From contig JAFUMO010000055.1 in NCBI GenBank assembly GCA_017482565.1, positions 107,082 through 171,081 of the forward strand: a DNA stretch of 64,000 bases. Direction: 5' to 3'. The translations under genes were made by a program, and so were the position numbers. The notes below the pieces were generated by a model. The model did not search any database and was not told the DNA's origin. It saw only the letters and a program-made list of their open reading frames with translations. Positions 1 through 8,035 of the stretch are shown piece by piece (within the stretch, counting starts at the first letter, position 1; the number at the start of each line of letters is the position of its first letter). The stretch is from Bacteroidales bacterium (GTDB lineage: Bacteria > Bacteroidota > Bacteroidia > Bacteroidales > UBA932).

Positions 1-759
1 CTTGCCAAGATGGGATACAAGGTGGGACTTGCAGATGCTGATGTGTATGGCCCTTCAATCCCCAAGATGACCGGTACTGAGGGGGAGGTTCCCGACGTGG
101 AGTTCATCTATGAGGACGGCTACACAGACCACGGCGAGGCTGCCATTGAGGACCAGGATGCTGCCGGCAACCCTATGGGGAGGAACCCTCACGGCAAGAC
201 CGTAGGGGAACTTATCATCCCTGTGGAGAAATTCGGCGTGAAATGGATGTCAATAGGGTATTTTGCAAAACCTGAACAGGCCCTCATATGGAGGGGAGCC
301 ATGGCCTGCAATGCCTTGAAGCAGATGACCCTGCAGGTGAAGTGGGGCGAGCTGGATTTCCTATTGCTTGACCTCCCTCCGGGAACAGGAGACATCCATA
401 TAAGCATGGTGCATGACATTCCGCTCAATGGTGCAATCATTGTTACCACACCTCAGGCGGTTGCCCTTGCAGATGTGGAGAAGGGTATCAACATGTTCCG
501 CAACAAGGACATCAACAAGCCTATCTTTGGTTTGGTGGAGAACATGGCGTGGTTCACCCCTGCCGAGCTGCCTGAAAACAAATATTACATCTTTGGAAAG
601 GATGGCGGCAAACAGATGGCTGAAAAATACAATGTCTCTCTTCTTGGACAGATTCCTATTGTCCAGGGCATCCGGGAGTGCGGGGACGAGGGCATCCCTG
701 CCGCAGTGAGTGCAGGACCAATCTTTGATGCGTTTGTGGAGATAGCAAAAGCACTGTAA
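1..759 (+). CDS. mrp: Mrp/ApbC-family iron-sulfur cluster carrier ATPase (5' end outside window)
   Basis: This is the C-terminal part of a P-loop NTPase of the Mrp/NBP35 (ApbC) family, which carries Fe-S clusters to apoproteins in the cytosol. The frame is open from base 1, so the N-terminus and the Walker A loop lie to the left of the window. Family blocks are clear: DADVYGPS at the start, WRGAM in the middle, and the Walker B/switch block LDLPPGTGD. After these comes the usual NMAWF segment and a C-terminal GIPIV-like part. The visible 252 codons are intact. A strong bidirectional terminator follows. The family assignment is firm, and partner proteins cannot be deduced here. Confidence 0.93.
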   Translation, partial: LAKMGYKVGLADADVYGPSIPKMTGTEGEVPDVEFIYEDGYTDHGEAAIEDQDAAGNPMGRNPHGKTVGELIIPVEKFGVKWMSIGYFAKPEQALIWRGAMACNALKQMTLQVKWGELDFLLLDLPPGTGDIHISMVHDIPLNGAIIVTTPQAVALADVEKGINMFRNKDINKPIFGLVENMAWFTPAELPENKYYIFGKDGGKQMAEKYNVSLLGQIPIVQGIRECGDEGIPAAVSAGPIFDAFVEIAKAL

Positions 760-783
760 TTGGGCAGGATTCCAATTAATGAC

Positions 784-829
784 ATGTAAAGAGTCTGATT
801 CCTAAATTCAGGAATCAGACTCTTTACAT
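784..829. terminator. Bidirectional intrinsic terminator
   Basis: A perfect 20-bp inverted repeat (784-803 pairs with 810-829) encloses a 6-base loop. It sits between the converging mrp (+) and the unknown exported protein gene (-). A- and T-rich flanks on both sides suit termination in both directions. Confidence 0.85.
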
Positions 830-831
830 TC

Positions 832-1449
832 TTATAAATCGCTTATCCTCACTCTTACACTTATCCCTATTACGTAATCTACCAATTCTTTAGTCTTCTC
901 CGGAATTTTAAATATTACTCTCCCCTCCTCTTTCAGTGCCTGCTCCAACGCAAACATCTTATCGGGGTTAATAGTGTTAAATACTGTAATATTAGGGAAA
1001 TGAATCTCCAGTTCCAATAGCTCTCCAGCGCTTGATACAACAGAATAGATGGTAAAGGAAATCTGATCTACGGGGATTGTTTTTTTCCTCTCATCATCGT
1101 CATAGTATACTACACCTCCAGATATACCTTGCTTCATTTGCTCTATCTCTTGAATTGTAAAAACACTTCTAAATGCATCATAAAAAACCTTCATATTATC
1201 CGGCTCAACACCAGGCTTTACACTTCCTGGATACACATTAGGAGACCCATTTTTATAAGTCCATTTTTTTATATCAAATAGCCTATTCTGAGTATTTTTT
1301 AAAAGGACTCTCTTTTGAGCAATATCCACAACCTCATATTCATAAAAATCAGTCTTTATGACTGTTTTCCCTCTATAATAATTAACCTCTTGAGCGCTAA
1401 TAGTCAATGAATACACTAATAGCATTACTGTCAAAATAATATATTTCAT
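832..1449 (-). CDS. Hypothetical exported protein, 205 aa
   Basis: No family is recognised with certainty. The product starts with a typical signal peptide (hydrophobic MLLVYSLTISAQ, cleavage expected after Ala-Gln near residue 20). The rest is a soluble, mixed alpha/beta-looking domain rich in Tyr, Val, Asp and Lys, without transmembrane segments. It is therefore probably periplasmic or surface exposed. The ATG overlaps the stop of a 35-codon upstream ORF in an ATGA arrangement, which suggests translational coupling. Base composition is clearly more A+T rich than the flanking mrp and rsmA genes, in common with the rest of the 832-4806 island, which suggests horizontal acquisition. Function unknown. 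Confidence 0.7.
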   Translation of the reverse strand: MKYIILTVMLLVYSLTISAQEVNYYRGKTVIKTDFYEYEVVDIAQKRVLLKNTQNRLFDIKKWTYKNGSPNVYPGSVKPGVEPDNMKVFYDAFRSVFTIQEIEQMKQGISGGVVYYDDDERKKTIPVDQISFTIYSVVSSAGELLELEIHFPNITVFNTINPDKMFALEQALKEEGRVIFKIPEKTKELVDYVIGISVRVRISDL

Positions 1450-1553
1450 AAAACATTTAATTTATCGCTGATAAAAATCGTACTCTGTAAACGCAATCTG
1501 TTGCTGAGTGTCAGATAAATTTCGTACTTTTGCCATGAGTTATTTTTGCTCAT
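1446..1553 (-). CDS. Possible 35-aa leader ORF coupled to the downstream exported protein
   Basis: This ORF runs from ATG (1553-1551) to TGA (1448-1446). The stop overlaps the downstream start codon as ATGA. The peptide begins MSKNNSWQKY and ends SDKLNVL; it has no signal peptide and matches no family I know. A GGAGG sequence lies immediately upstream, but only two bases separate it from the ATG, which is shorter than ideal, and Shine-Dalgarno use is rare in this phylum. The GGAGG lies in one arm of a hairpin (1554-1591). Whether it is translated is inference. Confidence 0.35.
   Translation of the reverse strand: MSKNNSWQKYEIYLTLSNRLRLQSTIFISDKLNVL
1501..1532 (+). promoter_or_regulatory. Candidate Bacteroidota-type promoter facing right
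   Basis: TTG at 1501-1503, a 21-base gap, then TACTTTTG at 1525-1532 fit the TTTG/TAnnTTTG consensus of the phylum's main sigma factor, with a weak -33 element. No long plus-strand gene follows. A hairpin with a T-rich tail lies at 1688-1719, so the pair could bound a short untranslated RNA. Alternatively this is a chance match within the antisense leader ORF. Confidence 0.3.
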
Positions 1554-1591
1554 TTCCTCCGAATTTCACTTTTCCACGGTGTTCGGAGGAA
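1554..1591 (-). promoter_or_regulatory. Hairpin that could mask the leader ORF ribosome site
   Basis: A perfect 10-bp inverted repeat pairs 1554-1563 with 1582-1591. Read on the minus strand the 3' arm is TTCGGAGGAA directly before ATG 1553, and the 5' arm is its exact complement. Folding would hide the purine-rich start region of the leader ORF. A regulatory role is inference from position. The repeat is strand-symmetric, so it could equally belong to a plus-strand transcript. Confidence 0.3.
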
Positions 1592-1687
1592 TTCTTATTT
1601 CCTCTTGCTAAGATACAAAATATTTATCACATTGACAATCAATTGATTATATTTTTAAGCCTATTTCACGACTGGCCCTAGTATATC

Positions 1688-1719
1688 GGGAGGCTGGACT
1701 TTTTTCTTGTCAGCCTCCC
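1688..1719 (+). terminator. Candidate intrinsic terminator (plus strand)
   Basis: GGGAGGCTG at 1688-1696 pairs perfectly with CAGCCTCCC at 1711-1719, and ATTTTGTATTT follows. It is GC-rich in an AT-rich stretch and lies about 180 bases after the candidate promoter at 1501-1532. The rest of 1554-1785 holds no other gene that I can support. Confidence 0.45.
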
Positions 1720-1785
1720 ATTTTGTATTTAAACCGCTTCTAATCCCCCTTTCTTTATCATTAGCTATGAATAATACAGAAATAG

Positions 1786-2100
1786 CTAAAAGAGAGCCTG
1801 ATACATAATGAATGTAATGACACTATTATTATGAGTTACCCTTAAAGTATTATCACCCAATTTTACTACAACAGTTTTAAGGTTAGGCCCTCTATCCTCT
1901 TCAATAAAGAATTTTCCAAAACCGTTTGCAATCATATCTCGAAAATTCTTGATATTATCACCTACTCGTATTGTTCCATAGAATAAATAATCAGAAGAAT
2001 CTGTATAAAACTCTTGAACGACTCCATCTGTAAATTTCATATATAATTTTGTATCACCGTTACTATGGTAATACTTTTGTTATAGATTTCATATATTCCA
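1786..2100 (-). pseudogene. Truncated and frameshifted relative of the 2350-2859 exported protein
   Basis: The open part (1786-2040) matches the C-terminal half of the intact protein at 2350-2859. Both share FTDG, VQEFYTDSSDYLFYG, VGDNI, NGFG and LRVTH at the same spacing. The similarity continues upstream of the apparent ATG in the same frame (KYYHSNGDTKLYM against YKYVSNNKELYM) until stop codons. It then continues briefly in another frame near 2070-2090. The N-terminal half with its signal peptide is missing. This is therefore a decayed duplicate, although the 84-codon remnant could still be translated. Confidence 0.7.
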
Positions 2101-2109
2101 CTTTCATTT

Positions 2110-2304
2110 CTATATTGATGCCATATAGTGAATGGAGATAATGATATCATTCTTATACAACACATAAAAATCATCATCTCCAAGTTTAATATGAAACATC
2201 TTACTTGTATCATCTAAAACTTCTTCCATATAAACACGACCAAATCCAAGCGTTGTCAATTCTACAAACTGCTCTACCGAGAGCTGCTCCGGACGGAGCT
2301 CCAT
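2110..2304 (-). pseudogene. Chimeric fragment: rsmA 3' end fused to the tail of the small exported-protein family
   Basis: The 64-codon frame is a join. Its first 17 residues (MELRPEQLSVEQFVELT) equal the end of RsmA (encoded at 4807-5625). The rest (GFGR..., IKLGDD, KNDIIISI) aligns with the last 45 residues of the 2350-2859 protein (GFGRFRIEED, IKLGDE, QNDVIIFI). No signal peptide remains. It is best explained as debris from duplication or recombination between the rsmA end and copies of the small gene. Confidence 0.7.
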
Positions 2305-2342
2305 CAGGCGGGCGAGTGGTGCAGGAGTACTCTAGGGAGTTA
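2252..2342. repeat. Degenerate copy of the rsmA 3' end
   Basis: Bases 2252-2342 align with 4823-4913 inside rsmA. The stretch 2261-2312 is identical to 4832-4883 over 52 bp, and similarity then fades. Copies lie in the same orientation 2.57 kb apart and bracket the M23 peptidase gene and the intact small gene, so they are the footprint of a tandem duplication or an insertion beside rsmA. Confidence 0.85.
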
Positions 2343-2349
2343 AGCTCTT

Positions 2350-2859
2350 CTAAAAAATTGTAACAAATTTTATAAATATTATAACATCATTCTGATGAGT
2401 TACCCTAAGAGTTTCGTCGCCTAATTTAATCTCTAATGTCTTTAAAACAGAGCCTTTATCTTCCTCGATCCTAAATCTGCCAAAACCATTGACGAGCATC
2501 TCTCTAACTTTCTGAATATTATCTCCTACTTTAAAAGTTCCATAGAATAAATAATCAGAAGAATCAGTGTAAAATTCTTGTACTATTCCATCTGTAAACA
2601 TCATATATAGCTCTTTATTATTGGAAACATACTTGTAAAATTCATCGGTCCCAACAAATTGTTCATCCGGATATTCATGAATTTCATATTGCGTAGGCTC
2701 TCCTAATGCTGCTATCACATCTGTTTTGGTTACAGGAGTTTTAGATAAATCCAAATTGTTAATCGCATTTGGATATCCAGATAAATATTGTCCACTACAA
2801 ACAATCGATGCTATAGGGAATATTAATAAAGTTATAATAAGTGATCTAAATGTTTTCAT
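2350..2859 (-). CDS. Small exported protein of the island, 169 aa (possible partner of the M23 protein)
   Basis: The protein starts with a signal peptide (LIITLLIFPIASIVCSG). Cys21 could be lipid-modified, but Val precedes it, so the lipobox is poor. The mature part contains VTKTDVIAALGEPTQYE, which resembles the start of SmpA/BamE-like folds, followed by beta-rich sequence ending IIFIKFVTIF. It begins 13 bases after the M23 peptidase stop on the same strand, so the two are probably one operon. Two broken relatives lie just downstream. A secreted peptidase followed by several small exported paralogues is the layout expected of immunity or inhibitor genes, but that is inference. The family was not recognised. 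Confidence 0.7.
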   Translation of the reverse strand: MKTFRSLIITLLIFPIASIVCSGQYLSGYPNAINNLDLSKTPVTKTDVIAALGEPTQYEIHEYPDEQFVGTDEFYKYVSNNKELYMMFTDGIVQEFYTDSSDYLFYGTFKVGDNIQKVREMLVNGFGRFRIEEDKGSVLKTLEIKLGDETLRVTHQNDVIIFIKFVTIF

Positions 2860-2872
2860 ATTAATGAGTCGT

Positions 2873-4639
2873 TTATTTGTTAATACAATTGAGTAACGTT
2901 ATATTTACATCAGTAGTTGTAATGATTGCATTAAGATATTCTATTGGGTTTGTAGCTACATTATTCTTAGATAAGTTAAGATGTAAATGTGGTACACTTT
3001 TACTAGCGTTGCCAGTATAACCAGCATAACCAATCACCTCTCCCTGATAGACCTTATCCCCAGCTTTAAATTGCACACCTGTTCTTGGGTTAATGGCAAT
3101 AGGTCCATTATCTACACCGTGACCTTGCAAATGCCAATATCCTATTCTAATATTATCTCCACCAATTACACTATTAACATAAATTCTATTTCCAGCGCCA
3201 TTTTTATCTCCACTATATCCTTCAGGATAGACCCAAGTAGAATCGCCACTTGCATCTAGACCACCAAACACTTTATTTTCCTGGCTAGACACAACTCTCT
3301 CAACAGACCCTGTAAACATTGAAAAAATTGGTGTACCTAAAGGTGTGAAGAGATCTATACCATTGTGAACACGAATATTTCCATCCGTTCCTACTCTTGT
3401 GGGTCCATAAGTTGCTGCAGCTATCATGCTACCTTTTGGCGGAGCCAATTTCATTACTCTTAAAGGATTTGATTTGTTATTGATTGCATCAATACATAAA
3501 TCAATTATTCTGAAATTAGCTTCAGCAGAAACATCTTTCTCTACTTGAAATGAAAAACTGCTCGGTTTTCCAGCAAAATCACCACTCCAATTATAAAACT
3601 GATACTCCCATACTGGTGATGCAACAATTGATGCAGATGAACCCGCAGCATACACCCCTCCACCTGTAACAGTACCAAATCCATCGCTTAGCATACTTAC
3701 CGTAGCAGATACAGTATATGTTTGGCCTGAGTTATAATTTTCCCCAGATGAACTTCCTCCGCCACCGCCTCCACCACCATTCTGGTCCTTATATAAGTCA
3801 GATCCAGTTGGACCACCACCTCCACTTTCCTCTTCTTCCATTGATGGACCATCTTTTGGGCCTGTGGGTGTTGTTGGAGTAACTATTATCGGATTCAATT
3901 CACCTCCATCAAGGCTATTATCATCGTCTCCATCTCCACCATCATCTGCTCCTCCGGCTTTAGTTTGCGGCGATGAGTATACTGCAAGATATATAACATC
4001 ATTATTATCTTTTATTTCATCAACGCTTAATATTTTCCCTTTAAGCAACCTTCCTTTTTGGAAATGTTCAACCCTTAGAAATTCACCATCTAAAGTAGAA
4101 TAAATAATCACCCCGCTATAATTGGCTTTTCTTAAGAATGTACAGTTATCGTTAATAAGGGTTCCACTATATAAAGGGAACATACTGGCTAAATACTCTA
4201 TTTTCTCGTTGGTTGAAAAGTTTTCAACAATTATATAATATGATTTAACTTGAGTTAATGAATCCAGTGCATTCTGTCTGTTGACACTGTGAGTTACAGA
4301 GCAATGTATTTTTCCTCGTTTAAAGTCAATGGGAATCTGCCTTAATAAAACTTGTTCTTTCTCTAAATAAAGTTGGTCCTCATATTCCCATTTTAGTAAT
4401 GAATCTACAATAAATTCGCCAGTAGCGCCGCCACTTTTGGTACTTTGCAACAAATTATAGTCAGAGATATACACAGGCAGATATGAAAAGATATCTACGT
4501 TCACTTTTCTTTCTGAGAGAATAGATTCTTGCTCCTCAATTATAAATTTTTCACATGAAACAACCGTTGCCAAGACAAAGCAACAAGTCAGTACTACAGA
4601 AAGTACTTTTAACGGATAAAGTTTTTTAAGGTATCTCAT
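2873..4639 (-). CDS. M23-family peptidase lipoprotein with InlB-like repeat domain
   Basis: The N-terminus is a lipoprotein signal (LATVVSC, Cys29). Residues 30-225 form an unrecognised region. About residues 226-305 are a Gly/Ser/Asp/Pro-rich linker with a run of nine glycines. A domain resembling divergent InlB B-repeats (VSATVSM, GTVTGGGVY, FYNWSGDF) follows to about 375. The C-terminal domain is M23/LytM type: HNGIDL gives the first zinc His and Asp, YWHLQ follows, and PHLHLNL gives the HxH motif. All catalytic residues are present, so peptidoglycan (or other glycyl-bond) cleavage is likely. Placement is probably periplasmic or at the cell surface. A well-formed promoter lies upstream, and a small exported protein gene follows 13 bases downstream. 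The DNA is AT-rich compared with rsmA. Confidence 0.88.
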   Translation of the reverse strand: MRYLKKLYPLKVLSVVLTCCFVLATVVSCEKFIIEEQESILSERKVNVDIFSYLPVYISDYNLLQSTKSGGATGEFIVDSLLKWEYEDQLYLEKEQVLLRQIPIDFKRGKIHCSVTHSVNRQNALDSLTQVKSYYIIVENFSTNEKIEYLASMFPLYSGTLINDNCTFLRKANYSGVIIYSTLDGEFLRVEHFQKGRLLKGKILSVDEIKDNNDVIYLAVYSSPQTKAGGADDGGDGDDDNSLDGGELNPIIVTPTTPTGPKDGPSMEEEESGGGGPTGSDLYKDQNGGGGGGGGSSSGENYNSGQTYTVSATVSMLSDGFGTVTGGGVYAAGSSASIVASPVWEYQFYNWSGDFAGKPSSFSFQVEKDVSAEANFRIIDLCIDAINNKSNPLRVMKLAPPKGSMIAAATYGPTRVGTDGNIRVHNGIDLFTPLGTPIFSMFTGSVERVVSSQENKVFGGLDASGDSTWVYPEGYSGDKNGAGNRIYVNSVIGGDNIRIGYWHLQGHGVDNGPIAINPRTGVQFKAGDKVYQGEVIGYAGYTGNASKSVPHLHLNLSKNNVATNPIEYLNAIITTTDVNITLLNCINK

Positions 4640-4737
4640 ACGCTAAATGTTTAAAAAGTTAATAAATATTAGTGATGTGGTACCATTCAGGCCTGTTGCC
4701 TGATTTATAAAGAACTATTTTGAGTGCACTCTCAATA

Positions 4738-4769
4738 CAAATATAACAATTACATTCTAATAATTCAAA
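4738..4769 (-). promoter_or_regulatory. Promoter of the M23 peptidase gene
   Basis: On the minus strand TTTG (4769-4766), a 20-base gap and TATATTTG (4745-4738) match the Bacteroidota consensus exactly. Transcription would start near 4731, leaving a leader of roughly 90 bases before the ATG at 4639. Confidence 0.75.
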
Positions 4770-4806
4770 CTAAAACATAATTTTTCAAAGTAACATACTG
4801 TGATGC

Positions 4807-5625
4807 CTAATTTTGTACAAGCTTTGTCAGCTCTACAAACTGCTCTACCGAGAGCTGCTCCGGACGGAGCTCCATCAGGCGGGTGAGGGCCTCAGGGGTG
4901 TTGTCGGGAGTAAAATTACGGCCCAATTCTGCAAGGATGGGTTTTATTGAGTTGCGGATGGTTTTGCGGCGCTGGTTGAAGCAGGTCTTCACCACTTTCT
5001 TGAAAAGCACCTCATCACATCCCAGTTCCGTGCGGCTGTTGCGCACAAGGCGGATTACTCCGCTCTTTACTTTTGGAGGCGGTATAAATACATGCTCCGA
5101 GACGGTGAACAAATATTCTATGTTGTACCAGGCCTGCAACAGCACTGAAAGGATTCCATATGATTTGTTGCCCGGGCCGCTTGCAAGACGCTCTGCAACC
5201 TCTTTCTGAAGCATACATACAACCTGCGGAATTGTCTCTTTATAATCCAATACCTTAAAGAAAATCTGTGATGAGATATTGTACGGGAAGTTGCCTATCA
5301 CTGCAAAGTCACCGCTGAAGATCTTCTCAAGCGGCACCTGGAGGAAATCCCTCTGCTGCAGGGAATACAACATCTGCGGATAGGTCTTCTGCAGATACTC
5401 AATAGACTCGGTATCAATCTCACACACCTCCAGCTTTATCTGCGGATTCTGCAGCATATACTTGGTGAGCACTCCCGTTCCGGGGCCTATTTCAAGTACC
5501 TGAAGCTGCTGTGATGCCTCCTGCGGAAGGAGAAGCCCCTCCACTATCCTCTGCGCTATTGATTCATCTGCCAAAAAGTGTTGTCCCAACCCCTTTTTCG
5601 CCTTAACTCCGTATTGCTGTGCCAT
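4807..5625 (-). CDS. rsmA: 16S rRNA (adenine1518-N6/adenine1519-N6)-dimethyltransferase
   Basis: RsmA (KsgA) dimethylates two adjacent adenines at the 3' end of 16S rRNA during small-subunit maturation. The 272-residue length is normal. The substrate-binding start GLGQHFLADE, the SAM loop LEIGPGTGVLT and the catalytic NFPYNIS motif are all present. The last codons (LRPEQLSVEQFVEL) are duplicated at 2252-2342. The gene is divergent from aspS. TACCTTTG at 5638-5631 on the minus strand is a good -7 element only six bases before the ATG, so the mRNA may be almost leaderless. Confidence 0.97.
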   Translation of the reverse strand: MAQQYGVKAKKGLGQHFLADESIAQRIVEGLLLPQEASQQLQVLEIGPGTGVLTKYMLQNPQIKLEVCEIDTESIEYLQKTYPQMLYSLQQRDFLQVPLEKIFSGDFAVIGNFPYNISSQIFFKVLDYKETIPQVVCMLQKEVAERLASGPGNKSYGILSVLLQAWYNIEYLFTVSEHVFIPPPKVKSGVIRLVRNSRTELGCDEVLFKKVVKTCFNQRRKTIRNSIKPILAELGRNFTPDNTPEALTRLMELRPEQLSVEQFVELTKLVQN

Positions 5626-5651
5626 AAGTACAAAGGTATGAAAAAAACCGG

Positions 5652-5691
5652 AAGTCGAGTATCGACTTACATTGTAGTCGTGTACCGACTT
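5652..5691. promoter_or_regulatory. Two tandem 17-bp palindromes between rsmA and aspS (candidate operator)
   Basis: AAGTCGAGTATCGACTT (5652-5668) and TAGTCGTGTACCGACTT (5675-5691) are near-identical dyads of the form GTCG-N5-CGAC. Their centres are 23 bp apart, about two helical turns. The outer arms can also pair (5650-5657 with 5686-5693), and a T-run follows on the minus strand. They lie where the -33 region of the rsmA promoter should be. Dimeric regulator binding is inference; an attenuator hairpin is the alternative. Confidence 0.45.
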
Positions 5692-5789
5692 CCAAAAAAA
5701 TTACACCTTTTATACGATTTTTATTATTTTTGTTGGTTAGTCTGCTTGTGGGCAGAACAGAGGAGAAAAATATTAAAAATTCAACATAT

Positions 5790-7559
5790 ATGTACAGGAC
5801 ACACACATGCGGAGAGCTCCGCATTTCAAATGTAGGCCAGGAGGTTACACTGGCAGGATGGGTACAGAAAGTACGCAAGATGGGTTCCCTCAACTTCATT
5901 GACCTGAGGGACCGCTACGGTATCACACAGCTTGTGGCTGATGAACACAACAAGGAGGTCAACGACCTTGTGGAGAAGATGGGCAGGGAGTGGGTTATCC
6001 AAGCTAAAGGTGTTGTTACAGAGAGACAGAGCAAGAACAACAAGATAGATACAGGTGACATTGAGATAAAGCTTACAGATGTTACAGTACTCAATGCGGC
6101 CGTTACCCCTCCTTTCACAATTGAGGAGAATACAGACGGCGGTGAGGAGCTCAGGGCCCAGTACAGGTATCTGGATTTGCGCCGCGGACCGCTCAAGAGG
6201 GCTTTGGAGCTGAGGCACAAGATGGCTCACGAAGTACGCAACTACCTGAGCAACGTTGGCTTCATGGAGATTGAGACCCCTTATCTTATCAAATCAACCC
6301 CGGAGGGAGCAAGGGATTTTGTGGTTCCAAGCCGCATGAATCCGGGCGAGTTCTATGCTTTGCCACAGAGCCCGCAAACCTTCAAGCAGCTCCTTATGGT
6401 TGCCGGCTATGACAAGTATTTCCAGATTGTACGCTGCTTCCGCGATGAGGACCTGCGCGCAGACCGCCAGCCTGAGTTCACCCAGATTGACTGCGAGATG
6501 TCATTTGTGGAGAGGGAGGATGTACTCAACACCTTTGAGGGACTTGCAAAAGCACTGTTCAAGAATGTTCTCGGCAAGGAGCTTACAGGTGATTTCCCAA
6601 GAATCTCATACGCAGATGCAATGGAGTACTACGGATCAGACAAGCCTGATATCCGTTTTGACATGAAGATGAACACAGTAACCTCTTTACTCCAGGGCAA
6701 CGGCTTCTCTGTATTTGATACAGCGGAGTACATTGGCGCAATTGTGGCAAAAGGCTGTGCAGGATACACCAGAAAACAGTTGGATGAGCTTACAGAGTGG
6801 GTAAAGCGCCCTCAGGTAGGTGCCAAAGGCCTTGTTTACATAAAGCTTAATCCCGACGGAATAAAATCTTCAATTGACAAGTTCTACACCCCTGAGCAGC
6901 TGAAGGCAGTTGCAGATAAGATTGGGGCACAGGAGGGGGACCTCATCCTTATGCTCAGCGGAGACAAGAAGAAGATGCAGGGAGCACTCGGCACATTGCG
7001 CCTTGAGATGGGTAACCGACTCGGATTGAGGGACAATTCAGTTTATGCCCCTCTTTGGGTATGTGACTTCCCTCTTCTTGAGTGGGATGACGAGACCCAG
7101 AGGTTCTACGCAATGCACCATCCGTTCACAGCCCCTAAACCTGAGGATCTGGACAAATTCTTCAGCAACAGGAAAGAGGATCTGGAGCAGGTGAACGCAA
7201 ACGCATACGACTTTGTCCTTAACGGTACAGAGGTGGGCGGCGGCTCAATCAGGATCCACGATTCAAAAGTTCAGGAGCGCATGTTTGAGGTGCTCGGCTT
7301 CAGCAAGGAGGATGCAGACTACCGCTTCGGCTTCATCATCAACGCATTCAAATACGGTGCACCTCCTCACGGCGGCATAGCATTCGGATTTGACCGCTTC
7401 TGCTCACTGTTCGGCGGACAGGAGACCATCAGGGACTACATTGCATTCCCTAAGAACAACATGGGCCGCGATGTGATGCTTGATGCCCCAAGCATGATTG
7501 ACAACGCACAGATGGAGGAGCTTTTCCTGGTAAGCACTGCAAAGAAAGAACTTAACTAA
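5790..7559 (+). CDS. aspS: Aspartyl-tRNA synthetase
   Basis: This class II synthetase charges tRNA-Asp in the cytosol. The start at 5790 ([10 protein letters not shown]) gives 589 residues, normal for bacterial AspRS; the frame is open further upstream, but that part is unlike the family. The OB-fold anticodon domain ([11 protein letters not shown]) comes first. Class II motif 2 ([18 protein letters not shown]) and the GAD insertion follow, and motif 3 is [18 protein letters not shown] -7 element at 5725-5732 could drive it, although no clear -33 box is seen. The yqeY-like gene follows 13 bases on and is probably co-transcribed. Confidence 0.98.
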   Translation: MYRTHTCGELRISNVGQEVTLAGWVQKVRKMGSLNFIDLRDRYGITQLVADEHNKEVNDLVEKMGREWVIQAKGVVTERQSKNNKIDTGDIEIKLTDVTVLNAAVTPPFTIEENTDGGEELRAQYRYLDLRRGPLKRALELRHKMAHEVRNYLSNVGFMEIETPYLIKSTPEGARDFVVPSRMNPGEFYALPQSPQTFKQLLMVAGYDKYFQIVRCFRDEDLRADRQPEFTQIDCEMSFVEREDVLNTFEGLAKALFKNVLGKELTGDFPRISYADAMEYYGSDKPDIRFDMKMNTVTSLLQGNGFSVFDTAEYIGAIVAKGCAGYTRKQLDELTEWVKRPQVGAKGLVYIKLNPDGIKSSIDKFYTPEQLKAVADKIGAQEGDLILMLSGDKKKMQGALGTLRLEMGNRLGLRDNSVYAPLWVCDFPLLEWDDETQRFYAMHHPFTAPKPEDLDKFFSNRKEDLEQVNANAYDFVLNGTEVGGGSIRIHDSKVQERMFEVLGFSKEDADYRFGFIINAFKYGAPPHGGIAFGFDRFCSLFGGQETIRDYIAFPKNNMGRDVMLDAPSMIDNAQMEELFLVSTAKKELN

Positions 7560-7572
7560 CAAAAGAAGAGGT

Positions 7573-8016
7573 ATGAGCATGGAACAACAAATACAGCAGG
7601 ACATCAAGGCTGCAATGCTGGCAAAGGAGAAGACCCGCCTGGAGTCACTCAGGGCCATAAAGGCAGCAATCCTGCTTGCCAAGACTGCAGACGGCTCCGA
7701 GAGCATTGCAGATGAGGCTGTGGTAAAGATTATACAGAAACTGGTAAAGCAGCGCAAGGAGACCGCTGAGATTTACAGGCAGCAGAACCGCGCAGAACTT
7801 GCAGAGCAGGAGCTTGCTGAGGCTGCTGCAATGGAGGTTTATCTTCCTAAGCAGCTCTCTGAAGAGGAGCTTGAGGCAGAGCTGAAGAAGATTATTGCAC
7901 AGGTTAGTGCAACCGGTCCTCAGGATATGGGCAAGGTGATGGGAACAGCAACCAAGGCCCTTGCAGGCAAGGCTGAGGGAAGGATGATTTCAGCCCTTGT
8001 AAAAAAATTGCTGTAA
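7573..8016 (+). CDS. GatB/YqeY domain protein
   Basis: A 147-residue protein of the YqeY family, which resembles the tRNA-binding tail domain of GatB. It is helical and charged, with the family start (IQQDIKAAMLAKEKTRLESLR) and the conserved end block MGKVMGTATKAL followed by VKKLL. It follows aspS closely, consistent with a role around aminoacyl-tRNA, though the true function of free-standing YqeY is not established. A hairpin terminator follows. Confidence 0.92.
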   Translation: MSMEQQIQQDIKAAMLAKEKTRLESLRAIKAAILLAKTADGSESIADEAVVKIIQKLVKQRKETAEIYRQQNRAELAEQELAEAAAMEVYLPKQLSEEELEAELKKIIAQVSATGPQDMGKVMGTATKALAGKAEGRMISALVKKLL

Positions 8017-8035
8017 AGGTTTACAGGATTCACAG

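Noticed and set aside
1535-1681. 48-codon plus-strand frame after the candidate promoter
   Set aside because: The peptide is Phe/Pro-rich with no natural look, and its start would be almost at the transcription start.
3725-3780. Run of repeated glycine codons in the M23 gene
   Set aside because: It is an ordinary low-complexity linker between domains, not a DNA repeat element.
4689-4703. Short CAGGC/GCCTG inverted repeat after rsmA
   Set aside because: A five-bp stem without a T-run is too weak to call a terminator.
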